Positions 1 to 9,180 of a stretch of 12,657 bases of DNA are shown in pieces. Under the pieces are notes generated by a model. The model saw only the letters and a program-made list of their open reading frames with translations, did not search any database and was not told the DNA's origin. The stretch covers positions 1 to 12,657 of the forward strand of contig CAMDSU010000035.1 in assembly GCA_945907335.1 (NCBI GenBank), written 5' to 3'. The DNA comes from Bordetella parapertussis (GTDB taxonomy: Bacteria; Pseudomonadota; Gammaproteobacteria; Burkholderiales; Burkholderiaceae_C). Numbering within the stretch: the stretch's first letter is position 1; every line of letters begins with the position of its first letter. The translations under genes and the position numbers were made by a program.

Positions 1-146
1 AATCCTTTGATACTGCCGGGGGCTGCACCGGTTCTTGCAAATTCACGGCCATGAACCCGCACGGGTAAAGCGTCCACACCTTCTCTGGGTGGATTGCCAA
101 ACCAGCGTCCGATGCGCTCGCTCATGCTGATACTTTCAGTGCTCAT
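1..146 (-). CDS. ftsW: FtsW, septal peptidoglycan glycosyltransferase, N-terminal fragment
   Basis: Only the first 48 codons are in the window; the gene runs off the low-coordinate edge. The visible peptide starts MSTESISMSERIGRWFGNPP and continues through LPVR and FARTG. This is the cytoplasmic N-terminal leader that I recall preceding the first membrane helix in Burkholderiales FtsW. FtsW is a SEDS-family polytopic inner-membrane protein that polymerises lipid II at the septum together with FtsI. The chosen ATG (144-146) overlaps the murD stop as ATGA and has a GAGGG Shine-Dalgarno-like sequence 6 nt upstream; a second in-frame ATG 7 codons later has no comparable site. The transmembrane and catalytic parts are outside the window, so the identification rests on the leader and on position directly after murD, the canonical dcw place of ftsW. 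Confidence 0.82.
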   Translation of the reverse strand, partial: MSTESISMSERIGRWFGNPPREGVDALPVRVHGREFARTGAAPGSIKG

Positions 147-1639
147 GGCTGACCCTCGAGCATGGCCAACTGCTGCACAGCATCGCTGAATGCTTGTCCC
201 CTGGCGACATAGTTGGTGTACATGTCCAAACTGGCACAAGCGGGCGACAACAGCACCGCGTCCCCGCTATGCGCCAATTGCACGGCGGTGTCTACCGCGT
301 GCTGCATGTCAGTGGCATGGTGTATGTGGAGTCCATACACCTGCAAAGCGTCTTGTAACAACGGCGCATCGCGCCCCATCAGCACCACAGCGCGGGCATG
401 GCGCTTGAGCGGATCACCCAACGGGGAGAAATCCTGGCCCTTGCCATCGCCCCCCAATATCACGATCAGTTGACGGTCAGCACCCAAACTGTTGACAGCG
501 GCCACCGTGGCGCCCACATTCGTGCCTTTGCTGTCGTCGATAAATTCAACACCGTTGACGACCGACACAGATGACAAACGGTGCGGTTCACCGCTGTATT
601 CGCGCAAGCCATGCAGCATGGGTGCCAATGCGGTGCAGCAAGTGCCTGCCAATGCCAGCGCAGCCAATGCGTTGAGTGCGTTGTGCTCACCACGTATGCG
701 CAAAGCATCTGCAGGCATCAAACGTTGTATGTGCAATTCTTCATCGGACGCACGACTGCGTTTACTTCCCACTTCTTCTGAAGGCATCGCTCTGACCAAC
801 CAACGCATACCATTTTCTGTGGCCATGCCAAAGTCGCCCGGATGTTGCGGCAAGTCTGTGCCGAATTGAATACGACTGCGGGGCAGGTCTTTTTTTCGAC
901 TGCTGTCTGCTGGCCACAAAGCCATGACCGAGGTGTCTTGTCGCGGCAACACGCCCACCGCTTGCTGCCCATAAATTCGTGCTTTGGCGGCGCCATAGGC
1001 CGCCATGTCGCCATGCCAATCCAAATGGTCTTGTGTCAAATTGAGCACGCAAGCGGCTGTCGGTTCAAAGTTGTCAACTCCGTCCAACTGAAAACTGGAC
1101 AACTCCAATACCCACACCTCAGGCAACTCGTCCCAAGCGTTGCCCAATGTATCGAGCAATGTGGGGCCAATATTGCCGGCGACTGCCACGCGCTTGCCAG
1201 CACGTTCTAACAACAATCCCGTGAGCCGTGTCACCGTGGTTTTACCGTTGGTACCGGTGATGGCCAAAATCGCCGGGTTGTAGGCGAGTTCGCTGTTTTT
1301 CAAATGCGTCAACGCATGTGCAAACAAACTGAGTTCAGTGCCGCACCACAGTCCCTTGGCAAGGGCAGCCTGCCACACACCTGCCACGTCGGCGGGTGAC
1401 AAACCCGGGCTTTTGAATACCGCACGGATGTCATTGCCCTGTACCAACTCGGCGTGGAATGCATCTTGGACAAATGTAGCGGTGGGATGTTCTGTCTGCA
1501 GCTGTTTCAACCCGGGAGGCTGGGCACGGTTATCCACCACAGTCACACGGGCAGCTTGACGCAAACACCAACGCACCATGGCCAAGCCGGACTCACCCAG
1601 GCCCAGGATCAAAATGTGTTGGTCTTTCAATAAATCCAT
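143..1639 (-). CDS. murD: MurD, UDP-N-acetylmuramoyl-L-alanine--D-glutamate ligase
   Basis: Cytoplasmic ATP-dependent Mur ligase that adds D-glutamate to UDP-MurNAc-L-Ala. The protein is 498 residues. The N-terminal UDP-binding Rossmann-like domain begins ILGLGESGLA (residues 11-20). The central ATP-binding domain has the P-loop GTNGKT (129-134), then NLTQDHLDWHG, and K219 in AAKARIY is the expected carbamylated lysine. The C-terminal domain carries DDSKGTN and ILGGDGKGQDF. E. coli MurD is about 438 residues, and part of the excess is a charged stretch near residues 283-305. The ATG at 1637-1639 lies 2 nt after the mraY stop; an open frame extends upstream inside mraY to 1729, but its 30 extra residues do not look like MurD. 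No strong ribosome site is visible, which fits coupling to mraY. The gene overlaps ftsW by 4 bp. Confidence 0.97.
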   Translation of the reverse strand: MDLLKDQHILILGLGESGLAMVRWCLRQAARVTVVDNRAQPPGLKQLQTEHPTATFVQDAFHAELVQGNDIRAVFKSPGLSPADVAGVWQAALAKGLWCGTELSLFAHALTHLKNSELAYNPAILAITGTNGKTTVTRLTGLLLERAGKRVAVAGNIGPTLLDTLGNAWDELPEVWVLELSSFQLDGVDNFEPTAACVLNLTQDHLDWHGDMAAYGAAKARIYGQQAVGVLPRQDTSVMALWPADSSRKKDLPRSRIQFGTDLPQHPGDFGMATENGMRWLVRAMPSEEVGSKRSRASDEELHIQRLMPADALRIRGEHNALNALAALALAGTCCTALAPMLHGLREYSGEPHRLSSVSVVNGVEFIDDSKGTNVGATVAAVNSLGADRQLIVILGGDGKGQDFSPLGDPLKRHARAVVLMGRDAPLLQDALQVYGLHIHHATDMQHAVDTAVQLAHSGDAVLLSPACASLDMYTNYVARGQAFSDAVQQLAMLEGQP

Positions 1640-1641
1640 GG

Positions 1642-2820
1642 TCAGCGTAACTTCAATGTGGACAAGCCCAGCAAGCACAGCAACATGGTGATGATCCAAA
1701 AACGAACCACGACCTGTGTTTCTTTCCACCCAGATTTTTCAAAATGGTGGTGCAAAGGTGCCATCTTCAAAATGCGTCGGCCTTCACCGTATTTGCGTTT
1801 GGTGTATTTGAAATAGCTGACTTGCAGCATGACCGACAAGGCCTCCGCCACAAAAATACCGCCCATGATGGCGAGCACTATTTCTTGGCGCACGATGACT
1901 GCAATCGTGCCCAAGGCTGCACCCAAACCCAAAGCACCCACGTCCCCCATGAACACTTGTGCAGGATGCGTGTTGAACCATAAAAAGGCCAAGCCTGCGC
2001 CCGCAATCGCGGCGCAAAAAATGAGTAATTCGCCAGCACCAGGAATATGGGGAAAGAACAAATATTTGGAATAGACCGAACTGCCGACCACATATGCGAA
2101 TACGCCCAAGGCTGAACCCACCATCACCACCGGCATGATTGCCAGCCCATCCAATCCATCGGTTAAATTGACCGCATTGCTGGAACCCACGATCACCAAA
2201 TAGGTAAGGATGACAAAACCCAACACGCCCAATGGATAGCTGACTTCTTTGAAGAAAGGCAACAACAAACCTGCTTGGGTCGGCAAACTCACATCAAACC
2301 CAGAGCGTACCCAGCTGTAAAACAATTCGAGCACACGCACATTGCTGACCTCGGAAATGCTGAATACCAAATACAAAGCAGCCAGCAAACCAATCACGGA
2401 TTGCCACAGGTATTTTTCGCCAGAACGCATGCCCTCGGGGTCTTTGTTGACCACCTTGCGCCAATCGTCCACCCAACCGATAGCACCAAACCCCAAGGTC
2501 ACTAGCAAAACAATCCATACAAAGCGATTGGACAAATCGACCCACAACAAGGTGGACAAACAAATAGCCAACAACACCAGCACACCGCCCATGGTGGGTG
2601 TGCCGGCTTTGCTGATATGCGACTGCACACCATAGCCACGAATGGGTTGGCCGATTTTGAATTCGGTGAGTTTTCGAATGACCGCCGGTCCTGCTAACAA
2701 GCCGATCAGCAAGGCGGTGACAGCTGCCATGACGGCGCGAAATGTCAAATATTGGAACACCCGCAAAAACCCATAGTCGGGTGAATACGCTTGCAGCCAT
2801 TGGGCCAGGGTCAGCAGCAT
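1642..2820 (-). CDS. mraY: MraY, phospho-N-acetylmuramoyl-pentapeptide transferase
   Basis: Integral inner-membrane enzyme that transfers phospho-MurNAc-pentapeptide from UDP to undecaprenyl phosphate, making lipid I. The 392-residue protein has about ten hydrophobic segments. Family motifs are visible: GTPTMGG (73-79), the Asp pair in VDDWRK (118-119), NLTDGLDG (218-225), FMGDVG (290-295) and the cytoplasmic APLHHHFE loop with its HHH at 357-359. E. coli MraY is 360 residues; the extra length lies mainly in the segment around residues 155-195, which as far as I recall is normal for Burkholderiales. The ATG is preceded by AAGGAGG and lies inside the last codons of murF, a 10-bp overlap. The gene ends 2 nt before murD. 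Confidence 0.98.
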   Translation of the reverse strand: MLLTLAQWLQAYSPDYGFLRVFQYLTFRAVMAAVTALLIGLLAGPAVIRKLTEFKIGQPIRGYGVQSHISKAGTPTMGGVLVLLAICLSTLLWVDLSNRFVWIVLLVTLGFGAIGWVDDWRKVVNKDPEGMRSGEKYLWQSVIGLLAALYLVFSISEVSNVRVLELFYSWVRSGFDVSLPTQAGLLLPFFKEVSYPLGVLGFVILTYLVIVGSSNAVNLTDGLDGLAIMPVVMVGSALGVFAYVVGSSVYSKYLFFPHIPGAGELLIFCAAIAGAGLAFLWFNTHPAQVFMGDVGALGLGAALGTIAVIVRQEIVLAIMGGIFVAEALSVMLQVSYFKYTKRKYGEGRRILKMAPLHHHFEKSGWKETQVVVRFWIITMLLCLLGLSTLKLR

Positions 2821-4229
2821 GAAGCCTCCTTGTGGGGCTGTGTCGCCGCCTGTGTGTTGGCGTTGTGCAAGGCTTGGACCACACGCTCCATGCGCATAAA
2901 GCGCGAGCCCTTGACCAACAGTGTGCCAAGTTCAGGCAGCAATTGCGCCACCTTGGTTTGTAATTCTTCGATGCTTTGGAAATGCACCGCGTTCGGACAG
3001 GCACTGGCGGTGTACGCACTCAGTTCACCCAATGTCAGTACATGTTCGATGTGCTGGGTATATGCATACAAACCCGCCTCGGTATGAAATGCAGCACCTT
3101 GTGTGCCGACTTCACCCATGTCGCCGAGCACCAGCAAACGCGGCTTGGCCGATTGCGCCAACACATCAATGGCCGCACGCACAGAATCAGGGTTGGCGTT
3201 GTAGGTGTCGTCAATCAAGCAAATGCTGTGTTCACCGCGCTGCAACACACTCAATTGAGAACGACCGCTGACCGGTTGAAACTGCGACAAGCCTTGGGCA
3301 ATTGCATGTATGGGCACACCAGCAGCCAGCGCTGCTGACACCGCGGCCATGGCGTTGTGCAGATTGTGTTGACCAGGCAAGTTCAGACTGGCGTGAATCG
3401 GTCCCGCCGGGGTGTGTATTTGCAATTGCCAGCCCTTGCTTGAAGCGTCGGCTTGCAACACATGCACGGCTGCACTGGGGTTGCCAAAATCTATGACGTG
3501 TCTGTCTGCCGCATAACTGCGCCACAAGGATTGGTAAGCATCCGTGGCGGGAAACACCGCCGTGCCATGGGCTGGCAAATGTTGAATGACAGATCCGTTT
3601 TCTTCAGCCACCGCTTGCACGCTGTGCATGAATTCTTGGTGTTCGCGTTGGGCGTTATTGACCAGCGCCACAGTGGGCGCCGCACAGTCTGCCAATTGCG
3701 ATATCTCGCCGGGATGGTTCATGCCCAACTCCAACACCGCGATGCGATGGTGGGGACGCAAGCGCAACAGGGTCAGCGGCACACCAATATGGTTGTTGAA
3801 ATTGCCTTGGGTCGCCAAAGCATCGGCCGATTGCCATACATGCACTATTGAAGCGAGCATTTGCGTCACGGTGGTTTTGCCATTGCTGCCAGTCACTGCT
3901 ATTAACGGCATAGCGAACTGTGCCCGCCATGCTTTGGCCAAGGTTTGTAAGGCCCACAGGGTGTCGTCAACTTCAATGCCGGACATGCCGGCGGCTGCTA
4001 AACCATGGCGCGCAATTGCAACTTTGACACCTGCGGCAGGCAAGCCGGGCAAAAAATCATGGCCATCAAAAGTGTCGCCTTCCAAGGCCACAAACAAATC
4101 ATTCGCTTGGACGCTGCGACTGTCGGTGTGTACCCTGTCCACTGTCAATTTGGCGTCGCCAACGAGGCGGCTGCCAGGCAACCATTGGTGAATTTGTGCC
4201 AGCGTGAGTTGCATAGAGGGCTCGCTCAT
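2811..4229 (-). CDS. murF: MurF, UDP-N-acetylmuramoyl-tripeptide--D-alanyl-D-alanine ligase
   Basis: Cytoplasmic Mur ligase that adds the D-Ala-D-Ala dipeptide to UDP-MurNAc-tripeptide, completing the pentapeptide. From the chosen start it is 472 residues. The N-terminal UDP-precursor domain includes VHTDSRSV (33-40) and DLFVALEG. The central domain has the P-loop GSNGKT (114-119), [13 protein letters not shown] and [11 protein letters not shown], the last being characteristic of MurF. The C-terminal domain has [10 protein letters not shown] and LGDMGELG-like LGDMGEVG. The ATG at 4227-4229 overlaps the murE stop as ATGA. An in-frame ATG at 4241 would add four residues (MGAC) and looks less likely; an ATG at the sixth codon (MQLTL) is another possibility. 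The last 10 bp overlap mraY. The C-terminal tail past the family fold is short and polar. Confidence 0.97.
   Translation of the reverse strand: MSEPSMQLTLAQIHQWLPGSRLVGDAKLTVDRVHTDSRSVQANDLFVALEGDTFDGHDFLPGLPAAGVKVAIARHGLAAAGMSGIEVDDTLWALQTLAKAWRAQFAMPLIAVTGSNGKTTVTQMLASIVHVWQSADALATQGNFNNHIGVPLTLLRLRPHHRIAVLELGMNHPGEISQLADCAAPTVALVNNAQREHQEFMHSVQAVAEENGSVIQHLPAHGTAVFPATDAYQSLWRSYAADRHVIDFGNPSAAVHVLQADASSKGWQLQIHTPAGPIHASLNLPGQHNLHNAMAAVSAALAAGVPIHAIAQGLSQFQPVSGRSQLSVLQRGEHSICLIDDTYNANPDSVRAAIDVLAQSAKPRLLVLGDMGEVGTQGAAFHTEAGLYAYTQHIEHVLTLGELSAYTASACPNAVHFQSIEELQTKVAQLLPELGTLLVKGSRFMRMERVVQALHNANTQAATQPHKEASCC
2825..2831 (-). promoter_or_regulatory. Strong Shine-Dalgarno of mraY inside the murF 3' end
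   Basis: The sense strand reads AAGGAGG followed by CTTC and the mraY ATG. It is a full-length match to the anti-Shine-Dalgarno, located within the coding sequence of murF, where it encodes part of the KEASCC tail. It fixes the mraY start at 2820 and is the strongest ribosome site I found in the operon. The 4-nt spacing is slightly short. Confidence 0.8.
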
Positions 4230-5719
4230 GCATGCCCCCATCGCTGCAAAGCCAGCACCACATGGTCGCTGTCAGAAAACGGCAATTTTTGACCGTTGAC
4301 TTCTTGGTAGGTTTCATGGCCCTTGCCTGCCACCAACACCACATCTGCGGCTTGCGCCTGCGCAATGCTTTCGGCAATGGCCTTGGCGCGGTCAAGTTGC
4401 TGAACCGCTTTCGTGGGTTGCACCATGCCTGCGAGCATGTGTTGCACGATCAGTTGCGGGTCTTCGCTGCGCGGGTTGTCGCTGGTCAGGCACACCCGAT
4501 CGGCATGGGCTTCAGCACTGCGAGCCATGGGCGCGCGTTTGCTGATGTCGCGGTCACCGCCACTGCCCAAGACGCAATGCAATCGTCCGCCACGTGCGTG
4601 TGCCCACGGGCGCAACGCTTGTAAAGCTTTGGCAACTGCATCCGGTGTGTGAGCGTAATCCACCACCACTGCCGGTGTCCCTTCGCGTTCCCAAGTTTGC
4701 ATGCGCCCTGGCACAGGTTCCAATAAATGACAGGCATCGACCACTGCCGACAAACTGTGACCGGCCTGACACAACACTGCCATCACGCCCAACAAATTCA
4801 TCACATTGAATTCACCCAAACAATGGCTTGAGACGCTGAGGCTTTGCTCACCACACACCACATCAAATGACATACCTTGTGCAGTGGTACGCACATGTCG
4901 CGCATACAAATGCGCTTGTGCGGAATGCATGGACACCGTCCACACTTGAATTGACCTATCCGCCAGCAATTCGCACAAGGCTTGCCCTTTGGGGTCATCC
5001 AAGTTAACCACCGCCGCAACCAAACCCGGCCACTCGAACAAGCTTTGCTTGGCTTGCCAATACGCTTGCATAGTGCCGTGATAGTCCAGATGGTCTTGCG
5101 TGAAGTTGGTGAAGATGGCGGTGCGGATATGGCAACCGCTTAAACGGTGCTCGACCAAGCCAATGGACGAGGCTTCCATGGCGCAGGCCTGCACACCATC
5201 GTTCACCCAACGACGTAACTGCGTTTGCAATTGCAATGGGTCCGGTGTGGTCAAGCCGGTGCTGTGCATTTGCCCGGGCTCACCCAAACCCAAGGTACCG
5301 ACCACGGTGCAACGCTGCCCTAATCGCGTGAGTGCCTGTGCCAACCACCAAGCCGTAGAAGTTTTTCCGTTGGTACCCGTGACTGCAATGAGATGCAGTT
5401 GTTTGCTGGGTTGGTCGAAAAATGCATCCGCGATCGCACCGCTGGCAGCTTTCAAACCTTGGTAGCTGACGATAGGCGCATCATGCAAGCCCAAATCGTT
5501 GAGCGCCTCAAATGCCTCCAACCCATCCGCCTCCACCAAGCATGCGCTGGCACCTTGTTGCAAAGCTTGCACCACATGGTGCCTGGCATCCGTGTGTTGG
5601 CCTGTCCAAGCAAAAAATCCATCGCCAGTTTGCACGCGACGACTGTCTGACTGCAGTTGTGCTCGCACACGCAGACGCAGCCAAGTGGCCGCCTGTTCAG
5701 GGCTGTGCATTTGCAACAT
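4226..5719 (-). CDS. murE: MurE, UDP-N-acetylmuramoyl-tripeptide synthetase, probably meso-diaminopimelate-adding
   Basis: Cytoplasmic Mur ligase that adds the third stem-peptide residue. From the ATG at 5717-5719 it is 497 residues. Visible landmarks are SDSRRV near residue 24, the P-loop GTNGKT (115-120), STGLTTPDP, EASSIGL, NFTQDHLDYHG, the likely carbamylated K224 in YWQAKQSLF, VDYAHTPD, GSGGDRD and the substrate motif DNPR (414-417). DNPR is known to select meso-diaminopimelate, as expected in a Gram-negative; lysine-adding MurE proteins lack it. The ATG shares one base with the ftsI stop (TGATG) and has GGAG 8 nt upstream. A TTG one codon earlier is also open and would add one Met. The gene overlaps murF by 4 bp. 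Confidence 0.97.
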   Translation of the reverse strand: MLQMHSPEQAATWLRLRVRAQLQSDSRRVQTGDGFFAWTGQHTDARHHVVQALQQGASACLVEADGLEAFEALNDLGLHDAPIVSYQGLKAASGAIADAFFDQPSKQLHLIAVTGTNGKTSTAWWLAQALTRLGQRCTVVGTLGLGEPGQMHSTGLTTPDPLQLQTQLRRWVNDGVQACAMEASSIGLVEHRLSGCHIRTAIFTNFTQDHLDYHGTMQAYWQAKQSLFEWPGLVAAVVNLDDPKGQALCELLADRSIQVWTVSMHSAQAHLYARHVRTTAQGMSFDVVCGEQSLSVSSHCLGEFNVMNLLGVMAVLCQAGHSLSAVVDACHLLEPVPGRMQTWEREGTPAVVVDYAHTPDAVAKALQALRPWAHARGGRLHCVLGSGGDRDISKRAPMARSAEAHADRVCLTSDNPRSEDPQLIVQHMLAGMVQPTKAVQQLDRAKAIAESIAQAQAADVVLVAGKGHETYQEVNGQKLPFSDSDHVVLALQRWGHA

Positions 5720-7455
5720 CAAAATGACTCCGGCTCGGCTTTGGCAACCACTTGCGGTTTGACCGCCATATCCGGTTGCACTTCAAGCATGCGCAATGTT
5801 TGCTGCACGGTTTGACTGAACACTGGCGCGGCAACATCGCCACCAAAATAAAAGCCGCCAGTGGGCTCATCAATCATCACCGCCACGACGATACGGGGAT
5901 TGTCAATGGGTGCCATGCCGACAAAAAAACCTCTGTATTTTTTTTCAGCGTACTTTTTTCCATCGAGCTTATGTGCGGTTCCGGTTTTGCCGCCCACCGA
6001 ATATCCCATGGTCTGCGCTTTGGGTGCCGTGCCCCCCGGGCCTGTGACCAAATGCAACATGTTGCGCACTTGTGCCGCGTGTTTGGCTGACATGACACGC
6101 ACACCGCTGACCTTGTCTTGGTATTTGAGCAAACTGACAGGCGCCATTTCTCCGTCACGCGCGAGCATGGTGTAGGCCTGCGCCAATTGAAACAAACTGG
6201 TGGACAAACCGTAGCCATAGCTCATGGTGGCTTGTTCCATGGGTCGCCAGTTTTTGTATGGGCGTAAGCGTCCTGCCACAGCACCCGGGAAAGGTACCTG
6301 AGGCTTTTGCCCAAAACCGACTTGGGTATACATCTCCCACATGTCTTTGGCCGGCATCTTCATGGCGATCTTGACGGTGCCGATATTGCTGGATTTTTGG
6401 ATCACCTCAGACACACTCAGCGTGCCATGCGGATGGGCATCGGAGACAGTCATGCCGTACATGCTGACCTTGCCAGGGGCGGTATCAATCAATGTTTCTG
6501 GCTTGATCAAGCCTTTTTCCATGGCCAGACCCACGATCAAGGGCTTCATGGTGGAGCCCGGCTCAAAGGTGTCGGTCAAAGCGCGGTTACGCAATTGCGC
6601 GCCGCTCAAGTTGCTGCGTTTGTCTGGCATATAGCTGGGGTAGTTGGCCAATGCCAAGACATCGCCGCTTTGGGCGTCCAGCACCACCACACTGCCCGCA
6701 GAAGCCTTGTTTTGCAATACCGCCTCACGCAAACGCTGGTAGGCAAAGTATTGCACCTTGCTGTCAATGCTGAGCTGCAAATCTTTGCCTTCAATCGGCG
6801 GAACCAAATCGCCAATGCCCTCAACCACATGCCCTTGACCATTTTTAATGACACGGCGTGTGCCGTTTTTACCGCCCAAGTGCGTGTTGAATGTCAACTC
6901 CACACCTTCTTGTCCGATGTTTTCCACATTGGTAAAGCCCACCACATGCGCGGCCGCCTCGCCTTGTGGGTACATACGCTTGTATTCCATGGTGGTGTAG
7001 ATGCCATGAATAGCCAGCTCTTTGATTTTTTTGCCCGTGTTTTCATCAACCTGACGCCGCAACCAGACATGTTTGCGGCGTGTATCGCTGATTTTCTTTT
7101 GCAACTCGGGCAATGGCATGTTCAACAACTGCGACAAGTTCTTCAGTTGTGTGGCATTGGCTTGCATTTCTTCCGGACTGGCCCAGATGCTGGGCATGGG
7201 AACACTGGAAGCCAGTATCAAACCGTTGCGGTCAAGAACGCGTCCACGGTTGGCTGGAATATCGAGTTGTCGCTCGAACCTTACTGTGCCTTGCTTGATA
7301 AAAAATGCATTGCCCACCACTTGCACATACACCGCACGCACCACCAAGCCAATAAAACCCAACGCGATGCAAGCAACGATGAACTGGCTGCGCCAAATAG
7401 GCGTCTTGCTGGCCAGCAGTGGGTTGGTGGAATATTGAACGCTGCGACTGCTCAA
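5719..7455 (-). CDS. ftsI: FtsI (PBP3), septal peptidoglycan D,D-transpeptidase
   Basis: Class B penicillin-binding protein that crosslinks septal peptidoglycan with FtsW. It has 578 residues: a short cytoplasmic tail, one membrane anchor (about 24-46), a pedestal domain with ANRGRVLDRNG (68-78), then the transpeptidase domain. All three active-site motifs are intact: S301-T-M-K304 with the nucleophile serine, S355-S-N357 and K490-T-G-T493. The start is a TTG at 7453-7455 that overlaps the ftsL stop as TTGA and has AAGGA 6 nt upstream; the N-terminus [19 protein letters not shown] resembles Comamonadaceae FtsI as I recall it, so I prefer it to any internal ATG. The C-terminus shares one base with the murE ATG. 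It is the expected target of aminopenicillins and aztreonam-like beta-lactams. Confidence 0.97.
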   Translation of the reverse strand: MSSRSVQYSTNPLLASKTPIWRSQFIVACIALGFIGLVVRAVYVQVVGNAFFIKQGTVRFERQLDIPANRGRVLDRNGLILASSVPMPSIWASPEEMQANATQLKNLSQLLNMPLPELQKKISDTRRKHVWLRRQVDENTGKKIKELAIHGIYTTMEYKRMYPQGEAAAHVVGFTNVENIGQEGVELTFNTHLGGKNGTRRVIKNGQGHVVEGIGDLVPPIEGKDLQLSIDSKVQYFAYQRLREAVLQNKASAGSVVVLDAQSGDVLALANYPSYMPDKRSNLSGAQLRNRALTDTFEPGSTMKPLIVGLAMEKGLIKPETLIDTAPGKVSMYGMTVSDAHPHGTLSVSEVIQKSSNIGTVKIAMKMPAKDMWEMYTQVGFGQKPQVPFPGAVAGRLRPYKNWRPMEQATMSYGYGLSTSLFQLAQAYTMLARDGEMAPVSLLKYQDKVSGVRVMSAKHAAQVRNMLHLVTGPGGTAPKAQTMGYSVGGKTGTAHKLDGKKYAEKKYRGFFVGMAPIDNPRIVVAVMIDEPTGGFYFGGDVAAPVFSQTVQQTLRMLEVQPDMAVKPQVVAKAEPESF

Positions 7456-7763
7456 GGCTGTTCCTTTTGCAACGCTGCCGCTGCGCTTTCCAGCGGCACA
7501 CTGCCCGGGGTGGCGTATTGGGTAATGGCTGGCGATATGGTGCGCATATTGAGTTGCTCATGGGCCAGCTTTTCCACCCGCAGCGGCGTGGCTTGTGCGC
7601 CTCGCTCAATATCCAGTCGGTCGTATTCGTTTTCCAAGCGCTGTGCTTGGGATTTGGCCCGGTACAACTCGGTGTAGAGCCGACGCGATTCGTACTGTGT
7701 GCGCACCAAGTACAACGCGCTGCACATGACCGCCAGCAACAATAATGCGTTCACTCGGGTCAT
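7452..7763 (-). CDS. ftsL: FtsL, bitopic cell division protein
   Basis: Small bitopic inner-membrane protein that joins FtsB and FtsQ and helps activate the FtsWI synthase. The 103-residue product has the family layout: a very short cytoplasmic tail, one membrane helix (about residues 5-21, [16 protein letters not shown]), then a polar periplasmic helix (about 22-58) rich in Arg, Glu and Leu that should form a coiled coil, and a loose C-terminal tail. FtsL sequences diverge strongly, so the call relies on this layout and on position between rsmH and ftsI. The ATG overlaps the rsmH stop as ATGA and has GGGAG 5 nt upstream. The stop overlaps the ftsI TTG. Confidence 0.93.
   Translation of the reverse strand: MTRVNALLLLAVMCSALYLVRTQYESRRLYTELYRAKSQAQRLENEYDRLDIERGAQATPLRVEKLAHEQLNMRTISPAITQYATPGSVPLESAAAALQKEQP
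7462..7466 (-). promoter_or_regulatory. Shine-Dalgarno that fixes the ftsI TTG start
   Basis: The sense strand reads AAGGA, six bases, then TTG. It lies in the last codons of ftsL. No ATG near the expected N-terminus competes, so this site is the main reason for accepting the rare TTG initiator. Confidence 0.7.
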
Positions 7764-8689
7764 GCCTGCTCCCGAGCTGTGCTGATGCGTTCGGCCACGC
7801 GCATGATGGCACTGCGACTGCGTGGATTGGCCTTGACTTCTTCTGCCGATGGTCGTTGCCGCCCTAAGGCGCGCAATGGCAACTCGGGCGCTGCGGCAAA
7901 AGGTGTTCGGCGGTCATACACCTCGCGTGAATGTTTGGCGATGAATTGCTTGACCATGCGGTCTTCGAGCGAATGAAAACTGATCACCACCAAACGCCCT
8001 CCAGGTGCGAGTACATGCAAGCTGGCATCAAGCGCTTGCTGCAGTTCATCGAGCTCACCGTTGATGAACATACGAAACGCTTGAAAGGTGCGTGTCGCAG
8101 GGTTCTGACCCGGCTCTCTGGTTTTGACCACCTCTGCGACAAGCGCGGCCATGCCCAAGGTGGTATCGGGCAACTGCCCGGCATCGCGCTTGGCAGTGAT
8201 GGCTTTGGCGACGCCATTGGCAAAACGCTCTTCCCCCAAGTCACGAATCACCTCTGCGATTTGTTCGGTTTTTGCGTGCGCCAGCCACTCGTACACGCTT
8301 TGGCCTTTGCTGCTGTCCATCCTCATGTCCAGCGGCCCGTCTTGGCGAAACGAAAAGCCGCGCTGCGGGTTGTCGATTTGTGGTGAGCTCACTCCCAGAT
8401 CCATCAACACCCCCTTGACGCTGTTCGGGGGCAGTTGGTTCAGGGCGGCAAACCCCTGGTGACGTATCTGTAGCCTCGGGTCGCCCAAGGCTTGCGCTGT
8501 CTCCACTGCTTGCGGGTCCTTGTCGAAGGCAATCAACTTTCCCTGGGGCGACAGACTGTCCAAGATGCGCCTTGCATGCCCGCCGCGGCCAAAGGTTGTG
8601 TCGACATAAGTGGCTTCGGCCTGGACGTCCAGCGCCTCGACCGCCTCCTTCAACATGACGGTGGTGTGTGCCCATTCAGTTGTTGCCAT
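7760..8689 (-). CDS. rsmH: RsmH (MraW), 16S rRNA m4C1402 methyltransferase
   Basis: SAM-dependent enzyme that methylates N4 of C1402 in the decoding centre of 16S rRNA. At 309 residues it matches the family length (E. coli 313). Motifs in order: HTTVML (8-13), the SAM-binding DTTFGRGGH (30-38), AFDKDPQA (54-61), DLGVSSPQ (97-104), GFSF (111-114), DGPLDMRM (117-124), then [18 protein letters not shown] and [11 protein letters not shown]. The last two are diagnostic for MraW/RsmH. The ATG follows the mraZ stop after 6 nt. There is no clear Shine-Dalgarno, so translation probably depends on mraZ. It overlaps ftsL by 4 bp. Confidence 0.98.
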   Translation of the reverse strand: MATTEWAHTTVMLKEAVEALDVQAEATYVDTTFGRGGHARRILDSLSPQGKLIAFDKDPQAVETAQALGDPRLQIRHQGFAALNQLPPNSVKGVLMDLGVSSPQIDNPQRGFSFRQDGPLDMRMDSSKGQSVYEWLAHAKTEQIAEVIRDLGEERFANGVAKAITAKRDAGQLPDTTLGMAALVAEVVKTREPGQNPATRTFQAFRMFINGELDELQQALDASLHVLAPGGRLVVISFHSLEDRMVKQFIAKHSREVYDRRTPFAAAPELPLRALGRQRPSAEEVKANPRSRSAIMRVAERISTAREQA

Positions 8690-8695
8690 TCCACG

Positions 8696-9124
8696 TTAAA
8701 TCGAAAAATCCCGCAGCACATCAGGCATGTCGCCTTGCATGGCCAGCGCTTCTTGTGCTTCATAGGTGGACTTGTCCCACAGTTCAAAGTGGCTGCCCAT
8801 GCCCAACAAAATCGTGTCTTTGGTGATGTGGGTGGCATCGCGCAATTCAGGGGAAATCAACACACGGCCTGTGCTGTCCATGTCCACATCCATGGCATTG
8901 CCCAAAAAGATGCGCTTCCACCAATGCGCGGTCATCGGCAATGCCGCCACACGCTCACGAAATTTTTCCCATTCACTGCGTGGAAACAGCATCAAACATC
9001 CGTGTGGATGGCGGGTGATGGTGAGCTGTCCGGCCGCGGTCGCGCTCAGCACATCACGGTGCCTTGTGGGCACCGATAAACGGCCTTTGGCATCCAGACT
9101 CAGCGACGAAGCACCTTGAAACAC
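8696..9124 (-). CDS. mraZ: MraZ, transcriptional regulator of the dcw operon
   Basis: DNA-binding regulator with two swapped-hairpin AbrB-like repeats; in E. coli it represses its own operon. From the GTG at 9122-9124 the protein has 142 residues, a usual length in Burkholderiales. It begins [20 protein letters not shown]. The duplicated signature is clear: D11-A-K-G-R-L-S-V-P in the first half and D83-S-T-G-R-V-L-I-S-P in the second. I chose GTG because the family starts at MFQG; an upstream TTG at 9148 is in frame but would add eight non-family residues. An AAGGGG sequence lies about 11 nt upstream of the GTG, a rather long spacing. It is the first gene of the cluster and probably binds the repeat array 57-86 bp upstream of its start. 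Confidence 0.95.
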   Translation of the reverse strand: MFQGASSLSLDAKGRLSVPTRHRDVLSATAAGQLTITRHPHGCLMLFPRSEWEKFRERVAALPMTAHWWKRIFLGNAMDVDMDSTGRVLISPELRDATHITKDTILLGMGSHFELWDKSTYEAQEALAMQGDMPDVLRDFSI

Positions 9125-9180
9125 AGCGATCAACCCCTTAGAGAACAAAACAGAGCAGAAAACCCAGAGAAATCATGAAT

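Noticed and set aside
1640..1729. Upstream extension of murD by 30 codons into mraY
   Set aside because: The added residues do not resemble MurD, and the ATG 2 nt after the mraY stop matches the family start MDLL...ILGLGESG.
6307..7677. A 456-codon open frame on the plus strand opposite ftsI and ftsL
   Set aside because: Its His- and Gln-rich composition is that of an antisense shadow; the minus strand carries intact PBP3 motifs throughout, and no family signature is seen in the plus frame.
9125..9148. TTG start for mraZ eight codons upstream
   Set aside because: MraZ proteins begin at MFQG; the GTG at 9124 gives exactly that, and the Shine-Dalgarno-like AAGGGG lies between the two.
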